Shown: in pieces, positions 12,761-25,400 of the stretch | How positions within the stretch are numbered: the first letter of the stretch is position 1 | Layout: every line of letters begins with the position of its first letter | Assembly (NCBI GenBank): GCA_029783825.1 | Contig: JAREIK010000373.1 | Location: 153,286 to 217,285 of the forward strand | Length of the DNA: 64,000 nt | Reading direction: 5' to 3' | Source: Sapria himalayana | Lineage: Eukaryota > Streptophyta > Magnoliopsida > Malpighiales > Rafflesiaceae | The notes under the pieces: model-generated | The model's database searches: none | The model's input: only the letters and a program-made list of their open reading frames with translations | What the model was told of the DNA's origin: nothing | Position numbers and translations under genes: made by a program

Positions 12761-14389
12761 TTTGGATTATCAAAATTTTATTATTTTATTTTGAACTTTG
12801 AATATTTATATTGTTAAAAAATATTAAAATTATTTTATTTTTATACTTGTTATATTTTATTTGATTGTATTTTATTAGAATATAAAAATTTTAGATAATA
12901 ATTTGTGAAATATATAATTTTTATATATATTTTGTTGAGTGCACCTAAAAAAAAGCCCTTTCCTTTTTAACTGCCTTATCTCTTAAAGCCATATACTTTG
13001 TTTCTTAATGTATTTTGTGTCTCAAATAACTTTGAAGGTTCCTAACTTGGTTTAAGGATACCCACGATAATAAACAAACGAACATGGGCCACCATAAATT
13101 TTAAAAGTTATTGTGATTGTGCTTCCTTTCTTTGATTAATGATATTATATTTTTTTATGTTTCTTTAGGTTGCAACACCAGGTCAGTTAATGCATCATTT
13201 TTCAAACACATAAGGCTTTTCTCTTTGAATGTTGAAGTTCTTGGTATGATTTCTATTCTATTTTTATTTTGTGTCTGCTGCTTGATCATTGGACTTCATG
13301 GTTAACTTCGTTGCTTGAGCTCAGAATCTTACATTTTTGAAGAATTTGTGTTGCTTGTTTACTATTTTTTTGCCAAATTTCATTTTTTATCTCAAGACAC
13401 CTAGGCTTTTTTTTTTGCTTCCTATTTACTGATTGTTGTTCTTTAGAGAGGGAGGGAGGTGTGATGAATTTTGTTGAGAGGGCATGACATAATAAAAAGG
13501 AAATTTGTTTTTCATATAAAGAGGCAGATCAATAATGAAAGTTTATTTTGTTCTTATTATGGGTCAAGAGTCTGAATTATTCATCTCAGATGGTTCATGG
13601 ATTGTTACGCTTCACTTGTGTCTGGTCTTTAGGTATTAATTCAATCAAGTTAATTCCAATTCAATTACCATTCCTTTGATTTGTTTTAATTCTTTTCCAT
13701 AATTTTTAATATTATCAATAATTTTGACAATGTACTGTATGTGAGGAAATTGTTTCTCATGTTTTTATCCCATAAATCACATTTGAGGATAGAAATTGGT
13801 GTGCCCATGGCAGACTTGGAAATCACAGCTCCTAGTCTGATAGTTTGCTCCATATCCTAAGGGTTAATTTTGGTTTGAGACTTGTGATTTCAGAGAGTTA
13901 TTTTTTTTGTTTTTTTGCTCTTTTTTGTGTGTGGAGTGTCCATAGCCTAAGGGTGCATGCATTCAAGTTTTTTGTATTTTGTATTCACTCTGCCACATGA
14001 TTTATTAAAAATAATTGATTATATATTTATTTATATTTTGGGTTTTATATAATATTAAAGTATTAAAATAGTGACTTATTAATAGTATTTTTTTTTATTT
14101 TTGTTACCAAGCAACATCATCATTTTTAGGTTTTCATTGTTTTTTTGTGGGAACTAAAATTCTAATATTAGATTTGAATTTATTTGTTATTATTTTCTCG
14201 TTTAACCAATTTAAATGTGTAGTTCGATTGTTAGGTTGATTTGACCATGCTAGAAAGTTATATTTAACTTTTTTTTGTGACTGTTTAGTCAATGTGACAT
14301 AGACTAACGTCTCCTTGTATTATCCTATTAAAGTTTGCAAATATATACATTTATAATAAGCTACATTAACTTAAGTATGCTTTATTAGC
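12761..14389. other. AT-rich intergenic DNA, no gene recognised
   Basis: Unlike much of the window this stretch has long T-rich runs on the plus strand. A short frame at 13,117-13,305 is hydrophobic and has no family resemblance. A decayed host gene cannot be excluded, but nothing supports one. Confidence 0.35.
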
Positions 14390-15720
14390 AAATAAAAATT
14401 AAATTATGTTATTTTAGATCAACTATTATCTTGAACAATTGGATTGGAATATGATAGATGCTCAATTCTCTAGTAGTACAATCTGTTTTCTCTCTGACAA
14501 TACCATATCTCTCATGCAATTGATCACTTATTTTAAAGAAAATATTTGAAACTCTCAAGATTTTGTTTAAAATTATGATTGAATGTACTATTTGAGTTGA
14601 ATAGTTCTTACCTCATTGTATCCTAATAATAATATCATTTACATACATAATTAGCAAAATAAATATGTAATTTTAGCTCCTCCAAAAAAAGTAAAGAGTA
14701 TTTTTTAATACACATATATAATTTAAAGAGGTAATTATCATTGACAATCTTACAAATCAAGCTCGTTACCAGCATTTTAGGTTGTGTATTTTTTTTTGTA
14801 ATTTATAAATTAAATTTGATTATGTTGATCAAAATATATGTAAGTGCTTTATTTACCCATCCTCTTCAAAGTCATCATGAAGAAAGATTTTCATATCTAA
14901 TTGACATATCTTATATCTACAATAATGTATCAATAGTTGTAAATCATCTCACAAAAAGTCTTTTTTTTTCATGTGATCTACCTTCTCATGGATTGGTTTT
15001 CATAATAAACATTTACATGTAATTAATATTGATTCTTTTTGAAAATTGACAGTATTAGTTCATAGGTTTTATTATAGCGGAATTATTTATCCTTTCTAAC
15101 ATAATATAATATTATTTTTGATGAGATAAAGTATGAGAAATAGACTTTTGCTTCTTAGTATAGTCAATAGAAACAATACAAAAGATAAAAGATAAACTAG
15201 CTGTGAGTATAATAATACTTGCAAAATAGAGTTCTAAAACATTTTGTTTGTTTTTTTAGAGTGATTAAAAAATCTTGATCAGAAGAATTAGTTCCATGAG
15301 CATTAGCTTTCTAGGAGATTCTTACCACTCTAATACTTTGTTACTTTTAATAATTATTATTTTTTAATTAAATTGATTTTTTATTTTTTTATGAAATAAT
15401 ATAAAAAAAAATTTGTGACTTGAAATAGAAAATAATTTAATCAAGTAAAATACATATAATAATCTGTAAAATATAATACAATATCTAAATTCAAATTTAA
15501 TCTTATTTTTATTTTTTTATTAAGTTATAATATATTAGAATATTAGATCATTATATCTTTACTCACAAATGTCTAGCGGATAGGTTATGAAGTTTGCATA
15601 TATTTTTGTAATTGACAAGCATCACATTGTAGCATATATCATATTTGATGCTAAGTTACAAATTCTTAGCTTGATTGTATATGAGTGATTTAGTTGAGAA
15701 TGAATTTGTAATGGATCAAC
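14390..15720 (-). pseudogene. Ty1/copia pol relic (integrase start and RT)
   Basis: The minus strand carries spaced remnants of copia pol. Near 15,604-15,629 it reads CDACQLQK, like the CxxCQxxK end of the GAG-pre-integrase region. Near 14,868-14,905 it reads QLDMK followed by FLHDDFEED, matching the QLDVKNAFLHGDL-type block of copia reverse transcriptase. Near 14,624-14,652 it reads MYVNDIIII, the catalytic YVDDIII block with Asp replaced by Asn. The order and the roughly 250-bp spacing between the last two blocks fit copia RT. Stops and frameshifts are abundant and no LTR was identified. The plus-strand frame at 14,741-15,022 is a shadow of this relic. Family call is reasonable; the boundaries are rough. 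Confidence 0.65.
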
Positions 15721-17165
15721 TATTCTAAAGCATCTAGAGAGATATCTTACCGTAGAAATAAAAAATAAGAACACATAGTTGACCATACTAAATCTTAAAG
15801 GGAAGCCTCATTAATAGCATTATTAGTTGAAGAAAACATAGAATCAAAGTTGAGTTGTTAATAAAATTAACTCCATTAAAGAAGCAAATGATCAAGTTGA
15901 ATAATATTAAACTAAGAGTTTTTGATGACTCATTATTACTTAATATAACATTCAAGAAACAACGAAAAAATAATGAATAATTATTTGTTATTTGATTGTT
16001 TGTTTATGAGTTTATAATTCATGACTTTGATGTGAAAATACAAGGCATAAAGACTGTACTATATAAAGGATGAGAAATATACAATGCTATTATATAGAGG
16101 GGTTATGTGTACTTTTCATCATTGCTCTCTCCATTGACACGATGCACTACTCATGCATGTTTCCCACTCGATCTCCCATCGTTGCACCCAACTTTGAATG
16201 CACAAGCTGATACCAAGTATAAAATTGTTTGCGCATAATAATATGTAAAAGGTGATTACAATATCTGCGTAGGAGGGGATACATTGCAAAATTGTGTCTT
16301 GCATGTTTTGTAGTTAATGACGTGTGTCAGATTGCAGCCTCCATGTTATCAGAAGTGTGGAGATAACTATATATGAGCTACATTCAAGGGCTTAATCCAC
16401 TCATAGAAACTAGGCTTGTCCAAGTGATGAAAGTTGCTGTGTAGTTTTTTCATAGTTTCACTTCTTTCTAGCTTCACTTGAACAAATATATCTGTGCATG
16501 GTTCACCAAGTTTGTAGTCAAGAAGGATAGTGGCAAATGAATTAATGCTACTATTTTTTTTACTTGAGTTGCATCACTTGTTGCAGCATATGGAGACTAC
16601 CATTGTGTAAAGGAGGAGATTAATGTTTCGATGAAATGGCTGTACTTTGGCCAAAAAACCCTCACCCTATAATAAATCATGCTCTGATATCATGTTAAAA
16701 CCCACACACACTTCTCAAAGGAAAAATCATATAACTCAACATGATAAGTTTATAAGAGTATTCCTATAAATAATTTCTAGCTTTAATTGAGGCATCCAAC
16801 AGTTTTGGTGGTCTTGCTGGAAATCATCGAAGTGGTCAAGATTTTTTATTTGATACTTTGTGTGATGATATTTCTTGAAATCGAAAATCTCCAATCTTTG
16901 TAGCAATAGGATCATCCACCAAAGCTAGTTTACTATTTTCACAAAAATCCATAACAATATCATAAAATAAGAACTAAAGTAAATTTCTTCGATTTTAATT
17001 TTTTTCTTCAAGGGTATCATCATCTTCATCCAATGTATTAAAAGTAGGAAAATATCAATTATCATGTATCCTCATTTCATCTAAATCTTCATCTTCACTA
17101 AATTGTGTCAAATTGAATTCTTTTTCTGTCTTTGACTCCAATTGTTCCTAATAAAAAAAATAAAT
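15721..17165. other. Intergenic DNA, no gene recognised
   Basis: No domain recognised. A slightly GC-richer stretch at 16,119-16,320 contains a short minus-strand frame with no family resemblance. The 16.6-17.1 kb part lies downstream (minus sense) of the hAT pseudogene and may include its 3' end. Confidence 0.35.
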
Positions 17166-17169
17166 TAAT

Positions 17170-19300
17170 AATTAGGTATAAATATTATAAGTTTTATAAT
17201 TAAATTTAATCAAATTTATGATTTTAATTTTTTTGTACATACTTGGTACTTCATTAAGTTTCTTTTTATAGAAATGTGAAGAAATTATTTGATCCGAAAC
17301 TAGAGTATTCGACATTTGATGTTCATGCCTATATCTTTTTTTTGTATGTATTTGCAAATAATGAAATAGAAAAAATTATGTTAAAATAAAATAAAGTTCG
17401 TTAATATTTAAATATAAATATATGTATAAAAATTTACAAAAAATAAAGATATTATCGATTCAAATATACTTTAAATTTCTTTCATATCCTGAAGCACTAC
17501 AAGTAAGGCAAAGGACTCGAATAACAAGCTTTTGCAATTCTGGTGCTGTATCCCTAAAACGTATCCACTAACTTGTAGGACTTCTTAATGTTCGATAAAT
17601 AATTGCAATATGAATCCCAAATTCATCAATTTCTTGATCAAATGAGTCCAACTGAATGTTAGCTTTTAAATATTCTTGATAATCCAACATTATATCCATA
17701 CATTAAAATAATTGCCTTTCTAACTTCAACAATATTAGAGAACTTTTCTTTATAATGTAATTGAGAATTAAAATTGTAATCTACTGCATGTAAAGGTTGA
17801 TGAAGTTGTAGAGTCCATCTTGCAGTCAATTTTTTCTCCAAATTTGCCTAAATTTTTTATTCACTCCCTCATAAATAAAAGTAGTTTTCTCCTTTGCAGA
17901 ATCCATTAGCTCATAAATATAACCTATGGTTGGTCTTTCCCTTGAATCAACCTCTCTCAGACACTATCTAATGGAACAATGGTCTTAATGAAAAAAATAA
18001 CATCTGGCCAAAAATTTGAATCAAACAATACTATATTTCGAACTTTCATATCTTCTACATTTTTAACTCATTTGCTTGAATACTAATTTTCTGAGAATAT
18101 TGCAATAAGACCTTGCTTTTTTTTATAATGGCTTTGAAGAGTAAGAAATGAAGTAGCAAAGCATGTAGCTAGATGAAGAAGTTCATGATTTTTTCCAAAT
18201 ATTATCATTAAGCTAAGAACTCAACTATGACCATATATGAATTTCACTACTTGCCTAGCTCGAACAAGTGTAGTATCATGAACATTTAACTTTCTAATAT
18301 CGTCCAATATCAAATCAAAATAATGTGCAGCATAAGGAATTCATAACAATCTTCTCATTTTTTTCTAAAGTCTCATTCTAGCATTCACATAATTAGAAGA
18401 ATTATCAGTGATAACTTGTGCAATATTCTTTTTCCCAATTTTTTTAATCACTTCATCAAGATATTTAAACATCAATTCCTCATTTTTTTGTATTAGAAGT
18501 ATCAATTGATTTCATTAATCAAGTGTCAGTAGGACTATTCGCCAAAAAATTGATAATACACCCTATTCTTCTATCTATCTAACCATCTGACATATTTGAA
18601 CATCATATTATTTCTAATTTTTTTTGTGATCTTTTATAATGATACTTAAATCATTCACCTCTTCTTTAAGAATCTATGTCTTTAATTTGTGCATAGATGT
18701 AGGCTTAAATATGTGCTCAAATATTGTAATAACATCCATCATAGGAATCCAATAAGGATCATTTACAATATTGAATGTGAAACCTTTTGTATAAATAAAC
18801 CTATTAATTTTTCAAAATACTTTATTTATTTATTTTTTTGCTTCTATCTTGAATTCAATGTATTTTGATGAGTTTGTGAAGTGGTAAATTTATCCATGGG
18901 TCCCCGAGGAATAAGTTTCATTGAAGTTGGACGAGACACTTTCATTTATTGAAGTTGGAGCAATATTAATTTTATGGAGCCATATTATCCATGGCTCACC
19001 TCACTCTCACTCCCACTCCTACTTTTTAAGACACCTTTTGTTTTAGACAAGACACTTTTATTCATTGAAGTTGGAGTCATTAATTTTTTGGAGCAATTCA
19101 TTTCTTTTAATTTTCTGATCTTTATAATTGGAGAATGCCTCTTTACATTTAAATCTAACATCTTCACTAACCTTGGGGCATAATTTCATATCATGATGAG
19201 TTCCAGCTAAGTGATCCTTAAGCTTATTCATTTTTCCCCTATATCTTTAATTACAAAATTTACATCTCAAATACTACTCCCTGAAAATTTCAATAACATA
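17170..19300 (-). pseudogene. hAT transposase pseudogene with BED, DUF659 and hATC domains
   Basis: On the minus strand the parts of a plant BED/DUF659 hAT transposase appear in order. A BED zinc finger lies near 19.2-19.28 kb (LRCKFCN, then HLAGTHHDMKLCPKV). A DUF659 block near 18,388-18,414 reads VITDNSSNYVNA. The central helical region follows (LHLATCFATSFLTLQSHY). The C-terminal dimerisation region lies near 17.47-17.56 kb, followed by HTKKRYRHEHQ near 17,300-17,345 (family form KKRNRLEHQ). At least a dozen stops and several frameshifts break it. It differs from family A at 45 kb, which lacks DUF659 motifs. No terminal inverted repeats could be assigned. Short open frames here are fragments of this pseudogene or its antisense. 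Confidence 0.8.
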
Positions 19301-20105
19301 TTTTTGCATAAAAACTTTTCTTGATTTATTTGCATAATAATATTTAATTATTCACATTTTTATATAACAATAAAATTAACTAAAAATAAAAAGACATAAT
19401 TAAAAGGAATTTTAAATTTAAAATTAGAATTTAATTGGTTTAAATCTAAAAAAAATAAGAAATATTATAAATACTAATATATACAACTGTTAAGAAATAT
19501 TAAAAAAAAATAAACTTATAAAATTTCAATGTATTGATTATAATTTCTAACATATATGAGTATTTATATATATTTTTTGAGATGATACTATTTTGTTCAT
19601 ATATTATTTGAATTGTTTATCTATATTTTAGCTACATATATGACTATATATTAACTATATACAAAACTATATATCTATATATAATTAATTTTTATACTAT
19701 ACATAACCACATATTTAATTAGATATAACTATTTTTAATTATATACATTAATATGAAACTATTTTCATATCTATATGTATTATATGTATAATTATTTGAA
19801 TACATATATGTTTAATTATATACAACTATTTATAATTATATGTATAACTATATATAACTAATTAACTATAAGTATAAATATTTATTATTATATATATTAT
19901 ATCTATAATTTAAGTTTTAACATATATAACTATAAGTTAAAAAATACATATTATTATTTATATTAAGTTGGATAAGTATATGTAACTTAATACAATTATA
20001 TGTAACTAAATTTACAACTATATATACTATGTATAATTATATTAAATTATGTATAACTATAAATGTGTAATTTTCTATTTAAAAAATTAAAAATATATTT
20101 ATGGA
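19301..20105. repeat. AT-rich low-complexity DNA of TATAACTATATG type
   Basis: From about 19,560 to 20,060 the sequence is built from words such as ATAACTATAT, TATATGTATAAC and TAATTATATAC. The same vocabulary makes up the satellite at 35.7-37.5 kb, but no clear long period is visible here. No coding signal. Confidence 0.6.
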
Positions 20106-20112
20106 GTTGTGA

Positions 20113-20347
20113 CAAAAATATCGAGATGTGGACTGTTAAAATTTTTGAGTTTGGTGTTGGCATTAGCATGTGGAATTTTTGATTTGGGAGTGCCGACAAT
20201 ATCAAGATGTGGACTATCAAAATTTTTGAGTTTGGTTTCGGCATCAGCATGTGGAATTTTTGATTCCGGAGTGCCGACAATATCAAGATGTGGACTATCG
20301 AAATTTTTGAGTTTGGTTTCGGCATCAGCATGTGGAAATTTTTGATT
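20113..20347. repeat. 81-bp minisatellite, about three units
   Basis: The word GGACT(G/A)T followed by AAATTTTTGAGTTTGG recurs with starts at about 20,130, 20,211 and 20,292, an exact 81-bp period. Each unit also carries GGCAT(T/C)AGCATGTGGAA and GTGCCGACAATATCAAGATG. Since 81 is a multiple of three, frames on both strands stay open and read as 27-residue repeats. A real coding origin for the unit is possible but unsupported. Confidence 0.9.
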
Positions 20348-20671
20348 GGTGAGTGTTAAAAAAATAGTTGAGAGTGAAGATAATATCGGCTTCGGCATCG
20401 AAATTGTTTAGCAGTGTCGGAAAAGATGATCGGCACTGTTTAGGCCTTACGGAAATATGTTTTTTTTAAATTTTTGTAATAACACCTCATAGGCGTATGC
20501 TTCCTTCTTCAAGGCATGAAATACACATTCAAAGCATGCCTAGATATGTTTCATAGAAGAAAACTTACACCTATCTTGTGCGTAGCCTTTTTTTTCACTT
20601 GCCTCAAGGTGTTATCTGCATGCTTAACCCTAAGGTGTGCTTCAAGGCATGCCTCGATTATTTTTTTAAAA
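20348..20671. other. Spacer between minisatellite and hAT relic
   Basis: Contains a fourth, diverged piece of the minisatellite vocabulary (ATCGGCTTCGGCATCG near 20,387) and several AAGGCATGC-type words near 20,510-20,655. No gene seen. Confidence 0.35.
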
Positions 20672-21676
20672 AAATATTGATCTGGATTAGTCACGATGAT
20701 TGATCTTATATATATCTTTCCATCTACTATGTAGATTCAAAATGAAACTAAATCAAATGATTTTATGGTTATTAGAGATTCTTCATCATCATGATTACGC
20801 GGTCATATATGTGTGTAGGATGAGAATCTTTGAAGAATACAATATTCAAAATAAAATATTAGTAATATATTCGATAAAGGATCTAACAATTGAAAAGTCA
20901 TTAACATATTTGTTAGAATCATTAGAGGTGGACCATTAAGAGAGATTTTTTATGTTAGTTGTATGTATGGCATTATTAATCTTATAGTGCAAGTGGGGAT
21001 AAAGATTGTTTTCTTTGTTTTAGAAAAAATAAGTAACTCATTAAAATATCGTAGGATGATGAGAAGACAATAGAAGTTTGATAGTCTTTATTTGTCTATA
21101 GGTTTAAAGTAGAAGAAATTCCAAACTGATGTGAGACATTGTTAGAATTACATTTACTTGATGTTGGAGTCATGTCTTAGATATGAACATGTGATATCCG
21201 ATAAATTTATTAGTAAGAGTGACGAATTTATTATTGACGACGCTGATTGGGATATAGGAATCCCATTTATAAAATTCTTGAATATTTTTAATGACTACAT
21301 AAACATGTGTTCTTTAATTTATAGTTATATGACTTGTATTATACTCAGATGCATATGTAATATTAGTAGCATATTTAGAAAGTTAGAGATTATTCAATAT
21401 TTAGTAATATGATTCTTGAGTTATGACTTGTATGACTACATAAAATTCTTGAGTACTGGTCTACCATTTTATCTTTTTATTATTTGAATTCCTGCATGGA
21501 TCCTAGAGTTAAGCTGGAAGGGGTAAATAATATTTTGACATACGTATCCTCTTGCATAAACTAGGAATACCAATCTGAATGGTTTATTAACGAGAAGTTG
21601 ACTGAATTGTTTACATACTATAACACTAGGTATGGTAGTAGTCTAAGAAGCATGAACATTAATACAGACACGTGGA
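20672..21676 (+). pseudogene. hAT transposase relic, family A, third copy
   Basis: Degenerate plus-strand relative of the 46.0-48.2 kb transposase. Corresponding blocks in order are MRIFEEYNIQNKI (family MKIFREYKIQNKI), a broken NASNN/CHVINLIVQ region, TYLMLESCLRYEHVISD (near 21,150-21,195), DDADWDIGIPFIKFL (21,237 onwards; keeps the Trp lost in the 45-kb copy), RCICNISSIFRKL and LFTYYNTRYGSS near 21,610-21,640. The N-terminal BED region and the C-terminal dimerisation domain are missing and there are many stops. It ends at nearly the same point as the minus copy at 10 kb, which may be coincidence or a shared truncated progenitor. Confidence 0.75.
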
Positions 21677-21688
21677 TATGATACAGCA

Positions 21689-21775
21689 GGATACAAGAAC
21701 ACGATAAATTTCAAAAAACTAGGATACGGGGACATGACAAATTTCAAAAAATTAGGATGCAGCTAGGATACGACA
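21689..21775. repeat. 33-bp tandem repeat
   Basis: Units begin GGATACA at 21,689, GGATACGG at 21,722 and GGATGCA at 21,755. The first two share CGATAAATTTCAAAAA / TGACAAATTTCAAAAA. It separates the family-A relic from the next, oppositely oriented hAT relic. Confidence 0.7.
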
Positions 21776-21894
21776 TGATAAAAAAAATAAATACAAATAT
21801 TATCCTTAAAAAGAAATTTAGATAAACAAAAAAAATGCTCAAATATTGTTTTTACAAATATTCAAAAACTAACATAAGAAATATTAATACTAAA

Positions 21895-24100
21895 AATTAG
21901 AATTTCCTTCTGAATCAAATAAATGGCTTTCAGTTCAGGTTCATCAAAAGAAAGATCTACAATCTCAACAATTCTAGCATTCTCAATATCCATTGAGTCA
22001 AAACTATTATCTCTAATGTCCCATATTTTAAATTCGCCTTCATTATAGTTTAGAGATTTTCATAACAGAAGTTAGAGATTGTTATGGACATAAACCATGT
22101 GTTCAGTTCTTCGTGGAATTAACTTGTTTCTATTTTAGGAGTGAATAAAATTATATCTGCTCTAATTTTTTTCACAACATGAGGATGAACAAGATTGTCC
22201 TAGAAATTTTAATACTATAAATTGAATCATTGGTGCAGATGTTCTATGAATAACTCACCATTTAATATGACTCATGTACCACATTTCATTGTTGGAATCA
22301 CTACTAAAAAATCTTCCAAAAATACTGAAAATATAGCATACTCGTCATTTGCTTGCCTCCTTTCATCTTCATTAGAAAAATATCTCTCAAAATATTTTAT
22401 TTTCTCTTACTATTTCTAAATCTCTATGTTGTGGAACATGATCATGAGACTCATCAAGTCATTATTGACTATAATACCTGTAAGTTGAGTTATAACATTA
22501 ATTATAAAATATTAAATATCATAGAATATTATTTATATTAAAATTATCAAAGCCTATAATTTAAACTCTTAAGATTACCTTGGATTTAAGGAATGAGCTA
22601 AGGAATGTAAATGTGTGTGGTTTATATTCCATCTTTCCACCAAAATTTTATTCACAATATAAAAAAATGTACAAGTAAAATTACACAACAATTCATATAA
22701 GTTCAAATGTAATTAAAAATTTTCAATCAAAACTTTAATAATTGACTAATAAATCAAAATTTTACCTTGAATTACCTGTGAAGCCTTAATGTTTTTTCTT
22801 ATAAATGATTTTCTTCACTTTTTCAATCATCGTATCCCACCACTCATAAATATTGTGATTGCAAGGTTTGTTAGTGTTAGCTAATCAAAGCATCTTATAA
22901 ATGAGAATTGTTAAGCTGGGGATATAATTCACATACATTCAAAAGTCTTAATTTAGAATTTTATCCTTTACTTTTTTAGCTTTCATTAAATCATCTTTTT
23001 AATATAATTTTCATCGTTTACTTATCACTAATTGCTTCATGCCTCTTTTTATTGTCTTGCATCATTTAAGCATAATAATAGTTGAAGCAAAACATATATC
23101 GGCCACTAAAACTAACTTCAACTTGCATTGATTATTAAATGCTGATAATCTCATTGCATGATTTATAGTGAAATTGTTTAAGAAAAAGATATTACTTGAA
23201 ACTTGAGCGATTCAACCTCATTGTTCCATCACATCATCATATCTCAGGTGTGTTGTTGGTGCACAAATATTCTTCAAAGCAAGATTTAGAGTATGAACCA
23301 CACATGGGGTCCAAAAGATATGCTGAAACTTTGCTTCCACAATGTGTCCTGCTACTTTGCAAGATGCAGCATTATCAGTTATAACTTGAACTACATTTTG
23401 TGGACTAATCTCTTGAATAATATTAATCAACAAATCAGTTGTAAAATGTTTATCCTTAGTCTCCCCTTCACAATTAATTACTTTCAAAAATATTGGTCTG
23501 CTTTCGGAGACTATCATGATGTTAATAAGTGGTTTTCTATGAGAATCTGACCATTAATCACTCCAAATGCTCACTTCTTTCTCATTCCAAGTATTCTTGA
23601 TTGGTTCTAATTGATTCTCAATATTACACTTTTCCTTCTGCAATAATATTATTCTTAATGCATTATTGCTTGGTTGGAGATAATCTGGAAGTTGACTTGC
23701 ACTTTAAAGGCACGAGCATAATAAGGATTTCTAGTAAATGAAAAAACAATCCCCTAGTGTAAAACATCCTAGTTATCTCATTGTCAACTATTTCATGTGC
23801 ACCCATATTGACTGCCTTTTCAATTGATCATATAGGCTACTTTCTCCTTTTTAGATCAATTGCACTAGCACTAGAAGAAAAATTCTCAAAAATAGAATCT
23901 ACAACACTTAATGTGAGTAATGGAACTTGTTTGAGATTAGATCATTTCATCCTTTGTTCAGATTCCTCCATCACCCTTCACATCTCAACCAAATTTTGAT
24001 TTGTTACTTTAGTACAAGATGTAATCCCGGCCCCTTTAATTTTCAACAAGTGAGCCTTGACTCTATAATATGATCCTCTATATATTTGTCTATAAAAATT
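21895..24100 (-). pseudogene. Second BED/DUF659 hAT transposase relic
   Basis: Reading the minus strand from 24.1 kb down, a BED-finger remnant lies near 24.02-24.07 kb (KAHLLKIKGAG-like). The best preserved part is at 23,218-23,517, a DUF659 block including NVVQVITDNAAS, FWTPCVVHTLNLAL and an upstream FLKVINCEGETKD. The C-terminal hATC end is near 22.06-22.2 kb (NRNKLIPRRTEHMVYVHNN) and an acidic tail near 21.9-22.05 kb reads EGEFKIWDIRDNSF and LSFDEPELKA. Frameshifts and stops occur throughout, and about 800 bp between 22.25 and 23.1 kb shows little recognisable sequence. Short plus-strand frames (22,222; 23,196; 23,293; 23,781) are antisense shadows. Its BED end is duplicated in mirror image at 25.18-25.4 kb. 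Confidence 0.8.
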
Positions 24101-24644
24101 ATATTGAAAAGTAATATTTATTCCTCCTTTTCATTTATCTAATTTCGTATCTTTCATAGCATACATCCATAATGAAGCATTAACATCAACATCAACATCT
24201 TGAATATTATGTTGGTTGCTTGAAGGCTCAGAATTACAACTTATTGTATTGTATTATGCATTAAAAAATTATGTATTTAAAATAATCTATATTATTTCAA
24301 AACCCAATTCTAATTTTTTTCTCTATCGATACAATTAGACTATTTTCATTATATTTTACATATTTACATATTACATTCATTCATTCAAAATAAATTATAT
24401 AACCAAAAGTATTAATCTTACATATTACATATTTATTTATTGCACATATTATATATTGCATACTACAAAAATCATGCACATTTATATTTCATATTTCAAT
24501 ATTGCATATTTATCATTATACTTTAAATTATGCATTTAAAATCAAAATAAATAATATTACATAATTCAAAATTATTTATTTATTATATTTTACATATTTA
24601 TTAAACAAATAATCATAATTAAAAATTAAAATAATGGATTAAAC

Positions 24645-24870
24645 CACCTCCCCTATTTACCCCTTCAAAAATATCTAAGCGAAGACAACCTATATGTTAC
24701 CCTTTCAAAATCCACTCACAATTAGCGTCGTCGGCCACTCGGCATCACTCCAACAAATTGACTAGTTGACGACGTCTAAGTGGCGGACGATGCTGATTGT
24801 GGGTGGATTTTGAAAAGGTAACATATAGGTTGTCTTCACTTCGAGATTTTTGAAAGAGTAAAATGGGGGG
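24645..24870. repeat. Hairpin/MITE-like inner palindrome
   Basis: About 85-bp arms: GAAGACAACCTATATGTTAC (24,681) pairs with GTAACATATAGGTTGTCTTC (ending 24,837), and AATCCACTCACAATTAGCGT with ATGCTGATTGTGGGTGGATT. The loop is GC-rich and contains GACGACGTC-like words. A run of about 14 G follows at 24,865. It could be a foldback MITE that sits at, or created, the symmetry centre of the larger palindrome. No target duplication was confirmed. Confidence 0.8.
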
Positions 24871-25179
24871 GGGGGGGGAATAATTTATTTTGAATATATA
24901 TAAATATATAAATATGCAATATTTAATTTATTCTGAATATGCAAGTATATAAATGTACATGATTTTTGTAGTATGTAATATATACATATGTAATATGTAA
25001 GTATAATAGTTTTGGTTATATAATTTATTTTGAATGAATTTAATATGTAAATATGCAAAATATAATGAAAATAGTCTAATTGTATTGATGGAGGAAAAAA
25101 TTAGAATAATTGGGTTTTTAAATAATATAGATTATTTTAAATAAATAATTTCTTTCCAATGCCGAATTATACAATATAA

Positions 25180-25400
25180 TGAGTTGTAATTTTGAGACTT
25201 CAAGTAATCAACAGAATATTCAAGATGTTGATTTTAATGCTTAAATATGTGCACATGTCACGAAAGATGCAAAATTGGATAAAGAAAAATGAGGAAGAAA
25301 TGATACTTTTCAATATAATTTTTGTAGACAAATATATAGAAAATCATATTATAGAGTCAAAGCTCACTTGTTGAAAATTAAAAGGTCTGGGGTTATATAG
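25180..25400 (+). pseudogene. Mirror-copy fragment of hAT BED/5' region
   Basis: Plus-strand counterpart of 24,020-24,240. It reads RVKAHLLKIKRSG near 25,352-25,390, the inverted copy of the BED remnant of the 21.9-24.1 kb relic. Homology stops at about 25,398, so only the N-terminal part of the transposase was duplicated. Not functional. Confidence 0.65.

Larger units (their letters stand above)
24020..25400. repeat. 1.4-kb palindrome (two arms of about 0.6 kb)
   Basis: The sequence from about 24,020 rightwards and from about 25,400 leftwards are reverse complements. Landmark pairs are TGAGCCTTGACTCTATAAT (24,051) with ATTATAGAGTCAAAGCTCA (ending 25,366), AACCCAATTCTAATTTTTT (24,301) with AAAAAATTAGAATAATTGGG (25,096), and AAAATAAATTATATAACCAA (24,388) with its complement near 25,013. 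The arms carry the BED/5' end of a hAT relic. The palindrome is centred on a smaller hairpin at 24,645-24,870. Confidence 0.85.

Noticed and set aside
14741..15022. 93-codon plus-strand frame
   Set aside because: Antisense shadow of the copia reverse transcriptase relic on the minus strand.
20047..20398. Repeat proteins with 27-residue units on both strands
   Set aside because: Explained by the 81-bp minisatellite; no start context or neighbouring coding sequence.
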